From Sphingobacterium lumbrici (lineage in GTDB: Bacteria; Bacteroidota; Bacteroidia; Sphingobacteriales; Sphingobacteriaceae): a stretch of 64,000 nucleotides of DNA. The stretch is from assembly GCF_006476045.1 (NCBI RefSeq), contig NZ_SRZY01000011.1:620001-684000 (forward strand), written 5' to 3'. The position numbers and the translations under genes are program-made. Within the stretch, counting starts at the first letter, position 1; each line of letters starts with the position of its first letter. Under the pieces are notes generated by a model, which was given only the letters and a program-made list of their open reading frames with translations, was not told the DNA's origin and ran no database searches. Shown here one piece after another: positions 27,738 to 38,420 of this stretch.

Positions 27738-28601
27738 TTAAGGGCTTAGTTTCCATACTTTATCCGCCGAAGGAAGATATTCGGGCAATGCTGCCGAGCC
27801 ATACCAATTAAATAATTCATAAGTAAGGAGATTCGCCCGGATAGCGGGGTCTGTCATTAGTACTTCATCTGCTTCATCCGGCGATGTTACATTGAGTACA
27901 AAAATTCCACGATAAGTCCGTTCATTTTTCCCCAAGGGGCCTGCGAGAATTAGCTTGCCTTGCTCTACAAGCTTATCGATATTGTCTAAATGCCCCCTGA
28001 AGGCACTGTTTATAAATTCTTTGTCATCTGTCGTATTGTTTCCTGTTTTGAGTATAACAAGAAAGTACTTCTTCATTCCATAATCGTCTGCACCTAACTT
28101 TTGTGCGAGTGCAGCATTGTAATTGGGGTTGGCGTTAGTGGAATCTATAGCCGTATTTTTAGTATGCTGCTTCAGTAAACTGTAGGAATAGATTTTTTGT
28201 CCTCCATCCGAAATTTGAACCAAAATCTCTGAGTCGGTACGTTTTTTATAGACAATTTTTTTTGGAAAATCATGAGCTTGATTTTCAAATATCAGGGCTG
28301 TATCAGAAAGAGTTTGTTTAAAATTAATCGTTTTCCCTGCATTTTGTCCTTTTACCGTGGCAGAATACACCACTTCTTTGCCCCTTGTTTGATGGATAGT
28401 AGCATATTCGGTAACAGTTATATTGCCATTTTTTAACATATAAGAAAATCCTTTCAACATGCGTGGATTTAATTTATCCCAATGTTCGTAATGGTTCTTG
28501 TCTTTCCGTTTCCAGGTGCCTTCCATAAAGTCGGGAGATATGGTTTGTGATATACTCTGTTGGGTAAGCAGCATAGTCAAAAATACGAGTAGGTACTTCA
28601 T
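27738..28601 (-). CDS. secreted fusion of a DUF6265-like beta domain and a YCII-like domain
   Basis: 287 residues with a signal peptide (MKYLLVFLTMLLTQQSISQ). Residues about 22-145 resemble the DUF6265 lipocalin-like domain (FMEGTWKRKD...FENQAHDFPKKIVYKK...). Residues about 175-275 form a YCII-like ferredoxin-fold domain (MKKYFLVILKTG..., GHLDNIDKLVEQGKLILAGPLGK, RGIFVLNVTSPDEADEVLMTDPAI). The fusion is unusual but the two halves read through cleanly. The function is unknown; YCII domains can bind small molecules. Its start overlaps a short upstream coding remnant by an ATGA. Confidence 0.7.
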   Translation of the reverse strand: MKYLLVFLTMLLTQQSISQTISPDFMEGTWKRKDKNHYEHWDKLNPRMLKGFSYMLKNGNITVTEYATIHQTRGKEVVYSATVKGQNAGKTINFKQTLSDTALIFENQAHDFPKKIVYKKRTDSEILVQISDGGQKIYSYSLLKQHTKNTAIDSTNANPNYNAALAQKLGADDYGMKKYFLVILKTGNNTTDDKEFINSAFRGHLDNIDKLVEQGKLILAGPLGKNERTYRGIFVLNVTSPDEADEVLMTDPAIRANLLTYELFNWYGSAALPEYLPSADKVWKLSP

Positions 28602-28757
28602 AATTTTTCGTCTTTGGTAAGTAACACTAAGGTATTCATTTTTATCAGATAGAAGAGATTTTTTTTATCCCATTTAATAGCTGTACCATCGCTGCTGATG
28701 GTAGCTGTTTCAAGCGCGTTGATGGCATTTGGTATTTGAATAACGAATGTCCTGAGC
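28598..28757 (-). pseudogene. possible 3' remnant of a gene upstream of the YCII fusion
   Basis: Minus-strand reading gives about 52 residues of protein-like sequence (IPNAINALETATISSDGTA, then IKWDKKNLFYLIK) ending in a TGA that overlaps the ATG of the next gene (ATGA). No start codon exists before an internal Met, and a TAG closes the frame upstream. The four-base overlap is typical of coupled genes, suggesting the 5' part was lost. Evidence is weak. Confidence 0.25.
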
Positions 28758-28802
28758 TAAAACATTTTGCACTTTAATAGCGATAATATGCCCCAACAAT
28801 GG

Positions 28803-28810
28803 TATTTTTG
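28803..28810 (+). promoter_or_regulatory. -7 promoter element for pcm
   Basis: TATTTTTG matches TAnnTTTG and ends 7 bp before the pcm start, implying a leaderless or near-leaderless mRNA. Confidence 0.4.
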
Positions 28811-28817
28811 AGGAACA

Positions 28818-29474
28818 ATGGCATACAAATTCGTAGATAACTACCGAGAAAAAGGCGCGCGCAAGCAACTTGTGAAACATCTGGAGAAAAGAGGAATTGA
28901 AGATAAAAATGTGTTGCGGGCAATCGGAAAGGTACCCCGTCATTTTTTCTTTGATGAAACCTTTTGGAATCAGGCTTATAGAGATATAGCTTTTCCGATC
29001 GGGGATGGGCAGACGATTTCACAGCCTTATACCGTGGCCTATCAATCTGAATTGCTACATGTAAAAAAAGGGGATAAGATTTTAGAAATAGGTACAGGAT
29101 CTGGTTATCAGTCTTGTATATTGTTGGAATTAGGAGCCGATTTGTACACGATTGAGCGTCAAGAAAATCTCTACAACCGTACCATACAGGTATTGCCTTA
29201 TATGGGATACAAACCTCATTTTTTTCTGGGTGATGGATCGAAAGGAATTCCTGAACATGCACCTTATGATAAAATTATAGTTACCGCGGGTGCTCCGTTT
29301 GTTCCGGATGTGATGCTCAAACAGTTGAAGCTGGGAGGGCTTTTAGTTATCCCTGTTGGGGATGAAAATTCGCAAAAGATGGTGACAATTTTACGCGTCG
29401 GCGAAAATGATTTTGAACGTATTGTATTAGATACGTTTCGGTTTGTACCTTTGGTAGGTGATAAGGCCTGGTAA
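28818..29474 (+). CDS. pcm: protein-L-isoaspartate O-methyltransferase
   Basis: 218 residues. The family-specific start is VPRHFFFDETFWNQAYRDIAFPIGDGQTISQPYTVA, SAM motif I is ILEIGTGSGYQSCILLELGA, and IIVTAGAPFVPDVMLKQLKLGGLLVIPVG completes the fold. It repairs isoaspartyl residues in aged proteins. It is likely co-transcribed with the membrane MutS gene that starts 23 bp later. Confidence 0.92.
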   Translation: MAYKFVDNYREKGARKQLVKHLEKRGIEDKNVLRAIGKVPRHFFFDETFWNQAYRDIAFPIGDGQTISQPYTVAYQSELLHVKKGDKILEIGTGSGYQSCILLELGADLYTIERQENLYNRTIQVLPYMGYKPHFFLGDGSKGIPEHAPYDKIIVTAGAPFVPDVMLKQLKLGGLLVIPVGDENSQKMVTILRVGENDFERIVLDTFRFVPLVGDKAW

Positions 29475-29497
29475 AAATTACTATCTTTAAAGCAGAA

Positions 29498-31315
29498 ATG
29501 AAAGAATTTTACACCCGAAATATAACCACTACCGAAGCTGAGTTAGTGGTCATTGAAAAAAAAGTGAACACCAACAGTTTACTGCGACTGGCGGTGATAT
29601 TATTAGGCGGCACAATCCTGTTTAAAATATTTCAGCTCAATAATGTTCTCTTACTGTTGGTAGCAGTGATGGTTATTATACTGTTATTTTCATTTTTGAT
29701 TTTGCGTCAAAGTAAATTAGAGAAGAAAAGAGAAGAAAAAAGAGCTTTTCTCCGTGTGAATAGAAATGAAATGGATCTCTTACAAGGTCATGTCAATATG
29801 TATAGCAATGGGGAACAGTTTGAGGATGGAAAGCACCCTTATATCTCAGACTTAGATGTTTTTGGACCACATTCGCTATTTGCAAAAGTAAATCGTTCGG
29901 CTACGCCGGATGGTGTGGAGCGGTTAGCTTCTTGGTTTTTGAAAAGTGCAAATAAGGAAGTGATATGCAGTCGCCAACAGGCTAGCGCTGAACTGGCGGT
30001 AAAGAAAGAATGGGCACAGGATCTTCAGACGCGGTTACTTTTCAATCTTGGGCAGAAAACGAATATCAAAACATTTTTAACAACATATTTAGGCGATGGG
30101 TCTTTAAATTTCGGTTCATGGTTCATGAAGATCTATGTGCCGATAGCACCTTTACTCTTTTTAACAGGGGGGATCGTGTCAATTTTTGTGTACCCTGTAT
30201 GGGGATATCTCGCGATCTTGGGCTTAATCCACTTTTGTTGGTCGATGGCTTTGGGAGGGAAAGTAGGACATTTTTCAAGCCGTATTGATAAGATAGGAGC
30301 TACTTTGGTCGCTTATTCGGATGCGGTGCGGCTTGTCGAAAATGAGCACTTCACAACAGATCTAAACATTCACCTTCAGGAAGAGCTGAAAACAGACCAT
30401 GCCGAAAAGAAGCTCTCGCAAGCTTTTCGCGAGCTGGGTAATTTGGTGGATAAACTTGATGCGAGAAACAATATTTTAGTAGGATCAATTCTCAATATTA
30501 TCTTTCTCTGGGACTTTCGTCAGGTCTTGTCTATTGTAAAATGGAAAGAAAATTACGAAGGCAATATTGTTCATGCGTTTGATGTGATGGCAGATTTTGA
30601 AGCGTTATTGGGACTGTCTACGCTGCAAAGAAACGAGCCTGATTGGACTACACCTGTCATTTTGGATAGTCATTTGGAAGAAGGTATGCAAGCTGAGGAT
30701 ATTAATCATCCGTTAATTCCTGTTGGCCAGGCGGTAGCAAATAGCTATGATGCCAGAAACCATCGTGTAGCCTTGGTAACCGGATCTAATATGGCCGGTA
30801 AAAGTACATTCTTGCGTACCATTGGCATTAATGCGGTATTAGCTTATGCTGGGGCAGTGGTGTGTGCTAAGCAATTTAAATTGCCGATTTACAGGCTAGT
30901 TACTTATATGCGTATCAAAGACAGCTTAAATGAGAGTACTTCTACTTTTAAAGCAGAATTGGACAGAATGAAATTCATTCTGGGGATTGTGGAAGTTGCA
31001 GACGACAGCTTCTTTTTGATCGATGAAATGCTGCGCGGTACAAACTCAGTCGATAAGTACCTGGGATCTCGTGCTGTTATCAAGAAGTTGATAGCGATGA
31101 ATGGCAGGGGGATGGTTGCGACGCATGATTTGCAATTGGCTACTTTAGAAGGTGAATATCCATCTATTCTTCAAAATTATCATTTTGATATCCGGATAAA
31201 GGAAGGAGAAATGTTATTTGACTATAAACTGAAAGATGGGCAATGTACGGTTTTTAATGCTTCTCTACTGCTGAAAGGTATTGGGATTGATGTGGATAAC
31301 ACTAGCTTTACCTAA
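29498..31315 (+). CDS. membrane-anchored MutS-family ATPase
   Basis: 605 residues. Two hydrophobic segments near residues 28-70 and two near 210-250 (VPIAPLLFLTGGIVSIFVYPVWGYLAILGL) suggest four membrane helices, unlike mismatch-repair MutS. The C-terminal ATPase is typical MutS: GSNMAGKSTFLRTIGINAVLAYAGA (Walker A), DDSFFLIDEMLRGTNSVD (Walker B), and MVATHDLQLATLE. The mismatch-recognition domain is absent. It belongs to the MutS-related proteins common in Bacteroidota; its role is unknown and probably not classical mismatch repair. Confidence 0.82.
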   Translation: MKEFYTRNITTTEAELVVIEKKVNTNSLLRLAVILLGGTILFKIFQLNNVLLLLVAVMVIILLFSFLILRQSKLEKKREEKRAFLRVNRNEMDLLQGHVNMYSNGEQFEDGKHPYISDLDVFGPHSLFAKVNRSATPDGVERLASWFLKSANKEVICSRQQASAELAVKKEWAQDLQTRLLFNLGQKTNIKTFLTTYLGDGSLNFGSWFMKIYVPIAPLLFLTGGIVSIFVYPVWGYLAILGLIHFCWSMALGGKVGHFSSRIDKIGATLVAYSDAVRLVENEHFTTDLNIHLQEELKTDHAEKKLSQAFRELGNLVDKLDARNNILVGSILNIIFLWDFRQVLSIVKWKENYEGNIVHAFDVMADFEALLGLSTLQRNEPDWTTPVILDSHLEEGMQAEDINHPLIPVGQAVANSYDARNHRVALVTGSNMAGKSTFLRTIGINAVLAYAGAVVCAKQFKLPIYRLVTYMRIKDSLNESTSTFKAELDRMKFILGIVEVADDSFFLIDEMLRGTNSVDKYLGSRAVIKKLIAMNGRGMVATHDLQLATLEGEYPSILQNYHFDIRIKEGEMLFDYKLKDGQCTVFNASLLLKGIGIDVDNTSFT

Positions 31316-31328
31316 AAATTTTAATATA

Positions 31329-31733
31329 ATGACATTAGAAGAGAAGATTGATCAGTCTGAGACCCGTGTTTGTACAACCGTATTTCCTTTTTTAACCAAT
31401 CACCATGATACTTTATTTGGTGGCAAAGCAATGGCGATAATGGATGAAGTCTCTTTTATGGCTGCCACGAGATTTTGTAGAAAGACGTTGGTAACCGTGT
31501 CGTCAGATAAGATTAATTTCGAAAAAGCTATACCCTCGGGAAGTATCATTGAAGCTATTGCGCGGGTGGATAGTATCGGACGCACAAGCGTAAAAGTAAA
31601 GGTAGAAATCTATTTAGAAAAGATGGACGAAGAAGGACGCGAATTAGCTATTCAAGGCATGTTTACTTTTGTGGCGCTAGATCAAAATAAACAACCGATT
31701 CCGGTTCTGGAAGGACTTGCGCTCGATGAATAG
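31329..31733 (+). CDS. acyl-CoA thioesterase, hotdog fold
   Basis: 134 residues starting at MTLEEKIDQSETRV. The frame extends upstream into the MutS-like gene but family similarity starts at this ATG. The hotdog signature HHDTLFGGKAMAIMDEVSFMAATRFCRKTLVTVSSDKINFEKAIPSG matches YciA/BACH-type thioesterases that hydrolyse acyl-CoA; the Asp in MDEV is the usual catalytic position. Confidence 0.88.
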   Translation: MTLEEKIDQSETRVCTTVFPFLTNHHDTLFGGKAMAIMDEVSFMAATRFCRKTLVTVSSDKINFEKAIPSGSIIEAIARVDSIGRTSVKVKVEIYLEKMDEEGRELAIQGMFTFVALDQNKQPIPVLEGLALDE

Positions 31734-31769
31734 AATAATGCGAAAAGGAAACTTCTTCTAAATGTCTTG

Positions 31770-32225
31770 TTATCGCTTCATTACGCGATCAAGTTCCCGT
31801 TTGCTATCCCGTTCTTTAATGGTATCACGCTTGTCAAAGTCTTTTTTACCCTGCGCTACGGCAATTTCTACTTTTGCAAATCCTCTTTCATTGATAAATA
31901 TGCGCAACGGGACGATGGTGAATCCTTTTTCCTCCCCTTTTGCCTTGATTTTTTTTAGTTCTTTTTTGTTCAGCAACAATTGACGGTCTCGTTTTGACTC
32001 ATGATTATAAAAGGAACCAAAAGAATATTCTGCGATGTGCATGTTGCGTATATACAATCCGTCTTCAAAAAAGGCGCAAAAGCTGTCATTGATATTTGCT
32101 TTTCCTTCGCGGATAGACTTTATTTCTGTTCCCAATAACCGAATGCCCGCCACATATCTATCTAGCAGGTGATATTCAAATGATGCCCTTTTATTTTTAA
32201 TATTGATTTGTGAAGATATAGCCAT
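31770..32225 (-). CDS. smpB: SsrA-binding protein SmpB
   Basis: 151 residues. The OB-fold core contains [42 protein letters not shown], and the C-terminal basic tail ([25 protein letters not shown]) is the part that enters the ribosomal A site. It partners tmRNA in ribosome rescue. ssrA itself is not in this window. A TACATTTG promoter element lies 20 bp upstream. Confidence 0.95.
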   Translation of the reverse strand: MAISSQINIKNKRASFEYHLLDRYVAGIRLLGTEIKSIREGKANINDSFCAFFEDGLYIRNMHIAEYSFGSFYNHESKRDRQLLLNKKELKKIKAKGEEKGFTIVPLRIFINERGFAKVEIAVAQGKKDFDKRDTIKERDSKRELDRVMKR

Positions 32226-32244
32226 GTTTTATTGCAAATGAGGA

Positions 32245-32252
32245 CAAATGTA
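32245..32252 (-). promoter_or_regulatory. -7 promoter element for smpB
   Basis: TACATTTG on the minus strand matches TAnnTTTG, 20 bp before the smpB start. Confidence 0.5.
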
Positions 32253-33797
<1,545 letters not shown>

Positions 33798-33802
33798 TCG
33801 CT

Positions 33803-34924
33803 ATGATAGAAATCATCCCGGTAGAAACAAAAAAACAACGTGCGGAATTTATAGATTTTCCGCATGATTTGTATAAGGGGGAACCTAATTATGTCCCGGA
33901 GTTGTTTGTTGGGCAAGATGATTTGTTGAATCCGGATAAGCACCCTTTCTATAAGCACTCATCGGCACAATTGTTTCTTGCGTACGAAGATCATAAAATC
34001 GTAGGCAGGATTGGCGCATTCTGGAACGTGAATCACAATGCATTTAACCAGGTGAATGAAGGCCAGTTCGGTTTCTTTGATAGTGTGAACGACCAAAGAG
34101 TTGCGGATGCTTTATTTGAGGCTGCAATAGCGTGGATAAAGGCCAAGGGGGGAGATACCGTGGTCGGACCCATTAACCAATCTACAAATGAAACCTGTGG
34201 GCTTTTGATTGAAGGGTTTGAAATGCCTCCGGTAGCGATGATGCCCTATAATTATCCATATTATAGCGATTTAATAGCACACTTTGGATTTGCAAAAAAA
34301 GTAGACCTAAGAGCTTATGATATACCAACAGCGCAGGCCAGTTTGCGTTCGGTACAGTTAATGGATCGTCTGGAAGAGCGTTTAAACAGATCCGGTATCA
34401 GGTTGCGGCTTATCAACTTAAAAGATTTTAAGAATGAAACTGCAAAGATAAAATCGGTGTACAATAAAGCTTGGGATAAGAACCTTGGTTTTGTACCGAT
34501 GACCGATGAAGAGTTTGCCTATGTCGCGAAAGATCTGAAAATGATCGTAGACCCTCGTTTTTGCATTATTGCAGAAAAGGATAATGCGATTGTTGGTTTT
34601 GCGGTAGGGATTCCGAATATTAATGAGATATTAATTCATATAAAAAGAGGGAGATTACTTCCGACAGGAATTTTTAAACTGCTGTTTGGTAAAAAGAAAA
34701 TAAAGTCTTTGCGGGTGATGATGCTGGGGGTACTCGAAGATTACCGGAAAATGGGCATAGAAGCCTGTTTATATGGCAGAATTATCAAAAATGCCGGTCT
34801 TTATGGGATAGAAAGAGGAGAGTGCTCATGGATGCTGGAGCATAATTACATGATGAATCATGCTATTGAACAAATCAACGGAAGATTATATAAGCAGTAT
34901 CGCCTCTATGAAAAAGCGGTATGA
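33803..34924 (+). CDS. GNAT-like acyltransferase, candidate bacterial ceramide synthase
   Basis: 373 residues starting 5 bp after spt and overlapping the next gene by 4 bp. It has GNAT-type character: LFLAYEDHKIVGRIGAFWN, VVGPINQSTNETCGLLIEGF, then VMMLGVLEDYRKMGIEACLYGRIIKNA as the acyl-CoA-binding motif. In Caulobacter a GNAT-like acyltransferase encoded near spt performs N-acylation of the sphingoid base (bCerS); position and fold suggest the same job here. Specific activity is inferred from context. Confidence 0.75.
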   Translation: MIEIIPVETKKQRAEFIDFPHDLYKGEPNYVPELFVGQDDLLNPDKHPFYKHSSAQLFLAYEDHKIVGRIGAFWNVNHNAFNQVNEGQFGFFDSVNDQRVADALFEAAIAWIKAKGGDTVVGPINQSTNETCGLLIEGFEMPPVAMMPYNYPYYSDLIAHFGFAKKVDLRAYDIPTAQASLRSVQLMDRLEERLNRSGIRLRLINLKDFKNETAKIKSVYNKAWDKNLGFVPMTDEEFAYVAKDLKMIVDPRFCIIAEKDNAIVGFAVGIPNINEILIHIKRGRLLPTGIFKLLFGKKKIKSLRVMMLGVLEDYRKMGIEACLYGRIIKNAGLYGIERGECSWMLEHNYMMNHAIEQINGRLYKQYRLYEKAV

Positions 34925-35919
34925 GGAAAAGAATCTTAATTACGGGGGCTAGTGGCTTTGTTGGTTCTCATCTGGTCGAAGCAGCAAAGAATCTGGATTT
35001 CGAAGTGCATGCTGCAGTTCGGCGTTCGAGTAATATCACGGAGATTGAATCTTTTGTGGATCAATTTGTATTTCCTGATTTTTCTTCTGTCATCGCATTG
35101 AAGAAGTTATTCGAAGAATATCAATATCACTATATCATTCATGCTGCTGCATTGACCAAAGCAAAAGAGGAAACGATGTTGCTGGACGTTAATGTAGGGT
35201 ACACACAGCATATTCTTGAAGCGGCCTTCGCTGCAGATATGCCATTGGAAAGGTTGGTATATGTGAGCAGTCTGGCCGCAGTGGGCCCCATTGCTTATGC
35301 CAGCGACAGGCTTATTGACGAATCAACACCTTACAACCCGGTAACGGTATATGGCCGCAGTAAGTGTGCTTCAGAACAGATGATTAAAGCGGATTTTTCG
35401 GATAGACCGCTGTCTGTATTTCGTCCCACTGCAGTGTATGGCCCGCGCGAAAAGGATTTATTTATTCTTTTTGATACGATGAATAAGGGGTTGGATCCGT
35501 ATATTGGCAGAAAACCCCAAAAGCTCAGTTTTATCTATGTAAAGGATTTAGTGGATGTGTTGTTAAAAGGGTGTGTGGTGCCTCAGGAGGGACTACAGTT
35601 TTATAATGTCACCGATGGCAACATCTATTCTAAATATGAAATGGCGGATATTTTCAAGGAGACACTACGTAGAAAGCTGCTTCGTATTCATATCCCCTTT
35701 GGCATAGTTAAAAAAGTTGCTCAAATATCCGAAACCATTTATAAGCATTCGAAGAGAACGCCTGTTATTTATCCCGAACGGTTGAATGAGTTGACCGCAG
35801 AAAATTGGGGCTGTGATATATCGAAGGCTAAAAATAAACTGGGTTTTAATCCGAAGTATAATCTTAAAGAGGGACTAGGAGAAAGTCTTCTTTGGTACAA
35901 GAAAAATAATTGGTTGTAA
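34921..35919 (+). CDS. NAD(P)-dependent epimerase/dehydratase, candidate ceramide reductase (CerR-like)
   Basis: 332 residues of the extended SDR type. The cofactor motif is GASGFVGSHLVEAA, the active site is YVSSLAAVGP with YGRSKCASEQM (YxxxK), and the substrate-side segment is FRPTAVYGPREKDLF. It overlaps the acyltransferase gene (ATGA), so they are translationally coupled. In Caulobacter an epimerase/dehydratase-type SDR next to spt reduces the keto group of the ceramide intermediate (CerR). This fits here, but another sugar or lipid substrate cannot be excluded. Confidence 0.72.
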   Translation: MRKRILITGASGFVGSHLVEAAKNLDFEVHAAVRRSSNITEIESFVDQFVFPDFSSVIALKKLFEEYQYHYIIHAAALTKAKEETMLLDVNVGYTQHILEAAFAADMPLERLVYVSSLAAVGPIAYASDRLIDESTPYNPVTVYGRSKCASEQMIKADFSDRPLSVFRPTAVYGPREKDLFILFDTMNKGLDPYIGRKPQKLSFIYVKDLVDVLLKGCVVPQEGLQFYNVTDGNIYSKYEMADIFKETLRRKLLRIHIPFGIVKKVAQISETIYKHSKRTPVIYPERLNELTAENWGCDISKAKNKLGFNPKYNLKEGLGESLLWYKKNNWL

Positions 35920-35931
35920 GAACTGTAAATA

Positions 35932-36618
35932 ATGAGTAGTCAGAAGATTAATAAGAAGCTTTTTCAAGACAGAAAGCGTACGAATATATTGAGTAATCCC
36001 GAACAAAAATTTATTTCATATCTGGTGCCGCGTATTCCCAATGCGCTGTCTTCGGATGGATTAACGGCTATTGGTTTTTTAGGGTCACTTATGATTTTAG
36101 TAAGTTTTCTTTTAGCGGAGTACGTCCATCTGAATTATCTGTTGCTCGGTATTGTTGGATTTTTTGTACAATGGTTTGGTGATTCATTAGACGGTAGGAT
36201 CGCCTTTTATCGAAATAAATCGCGCAAATGGTACGGTTTTGCGCTAGACATTATTATGGACTGGGTAAGCACGGTCTTCATTGGTCTGGGGTATGTGTTT
36301 TATGCACCCGGAGATTTTAAGTATTCCGGATTTGCATTGGTCGCATTGTACGGTTGGGCGATGATTATTTCTCAGTTGCGGTATAAAATCACCGATAAGT
36401 ACACGATAGATGCCGGACTTTTAGGACCTACCGAGATTAGGGTTATTATTTCCATTGTTCTGCTTGTAGAAGTCATCATTCCGGGTTCTATTAATTACTT
36501 GGTGATTTTGATTTGTATTGCTTTGTTTTTTATAAATCTTGGTGATACCAAAAAGCTTCTGGATTTGGGAGATATTAGGGATGCTGATGAAAAACAGCAT
36601 AAATTGAACAATCAATAA
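35932..36618 (+). CDS. CDP-alcohol phosphatidyltransferase family protein
   Basis: 228 residues with about six membrane helices. The catalytic motif runs D84-xx-D87-G88-xx-A91...G102-xxx-D106-xxx-D110. The consensus has Arg directly after the Ala; here Phe92 replaces it, with Arg at 94. All four metal-binding Asp are intact, so it is probably active. In this operon it most likely adds a phospho-headgroup to dihydroceramide or makes the headgroup donor; this is inference. Confidence 0.82.
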   Translation: MSSQKINKKLFQDRKRTNILSNPEQKFISYLVPRIPNALSSDGLTAIGFLGSLMILVSFLLAEYVHLNYLLLGIVGFFVQWFGDSLDGRIAFYRNKSRKWYGFALDIIMDWVSTVFIGLGYVFYAPGDFKYSGFALVALYGWAMIISQLRYKITDKYTIDAGLLGPTEIRVIISIVLLVEVIIPGSINYLVILICIALFFINLGDTKKLLDLGDIRDADEKQHKLNNQ

Positions 36619-36620
36619 AA

Positions 36621-37028
36621 ATGATGTCAAAAATAAAGGAGTTCCTTAAAGCCCAGTTATCTGCTTTTGCAGGCGGAATGGTTGATTATGGGATTATGCT
36701 CTTTTGTAAGGAGATTCTTGGTTTTGCGATCAGTACCTCTATTGTGATATCAGGATCCATAGGGGCGGTGGTCAATTTTACCATTAACCGTTTTTGGACC
36801 TTCAAAAAAGACGAGGCTCCTGTTGCGAGTCAATTATGGAAATTCATCATAGTAGTTATTGGAAGTATCATATTAAAATCCCAGGGAACTCCCTTGTTGT
36901 CCACATTAACAGGTATTGACTACAAAATTACACGATTGATGGTAGAGCTTGTGGTGTCACTGGGTTTCAATTTTACATTACAGAAATATTGGGTTTTTAA
37001 AAAAGCCGATAGGCAGGAAACTGTTTAG
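36621..37028 (+). CDS. GtrA family membrane protein
   Basis: 135 residues with four membrane helices. The GtrA signature is seen in FAGGMVDYGIMLFCKEILG, GAVVNFTINRFWTFKK and the C-terminal SLGFNFTLQKYWVFKK. GtrA proteins are thought to flip lipid-linked sugars or headgroups. It starts 2 bp after the CDP-alcohol transferase gene, so it may translocate the sphingolipid product or its donor. It ends 10 bp before the convergent tolC-like gene. Confidence 0.85.
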   Translation: MMSKIKEFLKAQLSAFAGGMVDYGIMLFCKEILGFAISTSIVISGSIGAVVNFTINRFWTFKKDEAPVASQLWKFIIVVIGSIILKSQGTPLLSTLTGIDYKITRLMVELVVSLGFNFTLQKYWVFKKADRQETV

Positions 37029-37038
37029 GGATAAGTGC

Positions 37039-38391
37039 CTAATACGAGTCCGTTAATACTTTCAAAATCTCCTGATTGTACAATACGGTATATTTTGCCC
37101 GGATGAGATTGAATTCCGAAATATTATAATCCAGCAAAGCTTTTGAATAGTCCATGGACGAAGCCATGCCTATGTCGTACCGTTCCTTCATGGCCTCGAA
37201 GCTCTTTTTAAGGCTGAGGCTCTGCGTCTGTACCACCTGATATTCCTTGTGCGACCTGCTGTACTCTTGCCGGGCCATCAATAAGATCTTCTCCTGATCT
37301 TTTAAGGTTTTGTCGAGCTCTCTTTTCTGTAAATCAAGCGTAAGCTTGGCTCTGTTAATGCTGCCTTTTGTTTTGAATCCGTCGAATATAGGCATACTCA
37401 GCGACAGGCCAAGATATAGTGATTTATTTTGGTTTACCTGATTCCAAAAGGGCATGAATTGACCGGTTAAATAGTCATTGCGTTCCGAGGAATAGTTTGT
37501 GCCATATCCACTTGAAAAACTTAAGGTTGGGTAATAGCCGTTCCTTGCATTCTTCAGACCGATCTCTGCCTGTTTGATCCGTACGTAGCTCAGTTGTATG
37601 TTTGGGTCAGCATTAACAGATGTGCTTGAGCCATAATCGGCATCGAGTAGTTCCAATGCCGGCGTGGCCAATATGAGGCTGTCGGTGTAGGCGAGGTCTA
37701 GCAGTCGTTGTATATCCAGCGTCTTGCTTTCATACGTATTTCTGCTCACGAGCACATTCAGTTCATCTGTAGCGACCTGACTCTCTGCCAGCGATACATC
37801 TACCAATGTTTTGGTGCCCATGTCAAACTGTATTTTCTGTTGTTCGAGCTGCGCTCTGGAGTAATTGAGCTGTTCGAGGCTGGAACGGTGCAAAGCCTGG
37901 TTTACAATAGCATCGAAGTAGAGGGAGAGTAGATCCAGGCGTAGTGATTTTTTCAACCGGCTGACCTCCAGTTCGCTGCTTTCTATATCAAGCAGCGCAA
38001 TTTTAAGCTGGTTACTTCTGGCGAAACCCTGAAATAATGTTGCATTCATTCTGACACTGGCATTTGCGTTGTTAGACCATCTGTTTCCGGTAACGAGCTG
38101 ACCTGCTATCTGGTCGAAGGCAAGTCCTAGATTGTAGTTGTGACCTGCTCCCAGAGAGAGTGTAGGCAGTATACTGTTTTTTGCATCTGTATGGTCCTGT
38201 CGCGAGAGCAGGAGTTGGACATGCGCTTGTTTAAGATCAATATTCTGTTGGTCTAAGATTGCGTACGCATGGTTAATATCAATAGATTGTTGCCCGAAAG
38301 TTATCTGATGAAAAAATAGAAAGATACCAACACATAATGACGTGTGGTAGATTTTGGGTCGGTGCGTTGATTTCAGTTCAGAAGTGTACAT
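37039..38391 (-). CDS. TolC-type outer membrane efflux protein
   Basis: About 450 residues. The ATG at 38391 gives a recognisable signal peptide (YHTSLCVGIFLFFHQITFGQ); an upstream TTG at 38412 is less likely. Two long coiled-coil halves carry TolC-family blocks (LEQQKIQFDMGTKTLVDVSLAESQVA; LKKSFEAMKERYDIGMASSMDYSKALLDYN). It is the last gene of an operon with a LytTR regulator and a histidine kinase. It is the natural outer-membrane exit for the C39-ABC/HlyD exporter encoded at 49,121-52,600. Confidence 0.88.
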   Translation of the reverse strand: MYTSELKSTHRPKIYHTSLCVGIFLFFHQITFGQQSIDINHAYAILDQQNIDLKQAHVQLLLSRQDHTDAKNSILPTLSLGAGHNYNLGLAFDQIAGQLVTGNRWSNNANASVRMNATLFQGFARSNQLKIALLDIESSELEVSRLKKSLRLDLLSLYFDAIVNQALHRSSLEQLNYSRAQLEQQKIQFDMGTKTLVDVSLAESQVATDELNVLVSRNTYESKTLDIQRLLDLAYTDSLILATPALELLDADYGSSTSVNADPNIQLSYVRIKQAEIGLKNARNGYYPTLSFSSGYGTNYSSERNDYLTGQFMPFWNQVNQNKSLYLGLSLSMPIFDGFKTKGSINRAKLTLDLQKRELDKTLKDQEKILLMARQEYSRSHKEYQVVQTQSLSLKKSFEAMKERYDIGMASSMDYSKALLDYNISEFNLIRAKYTVLYNQEILKVLTDSY

Positions 38392-38420
38392 TGCGATTGA
38401 AGTTGGATGCAATATAGAAT

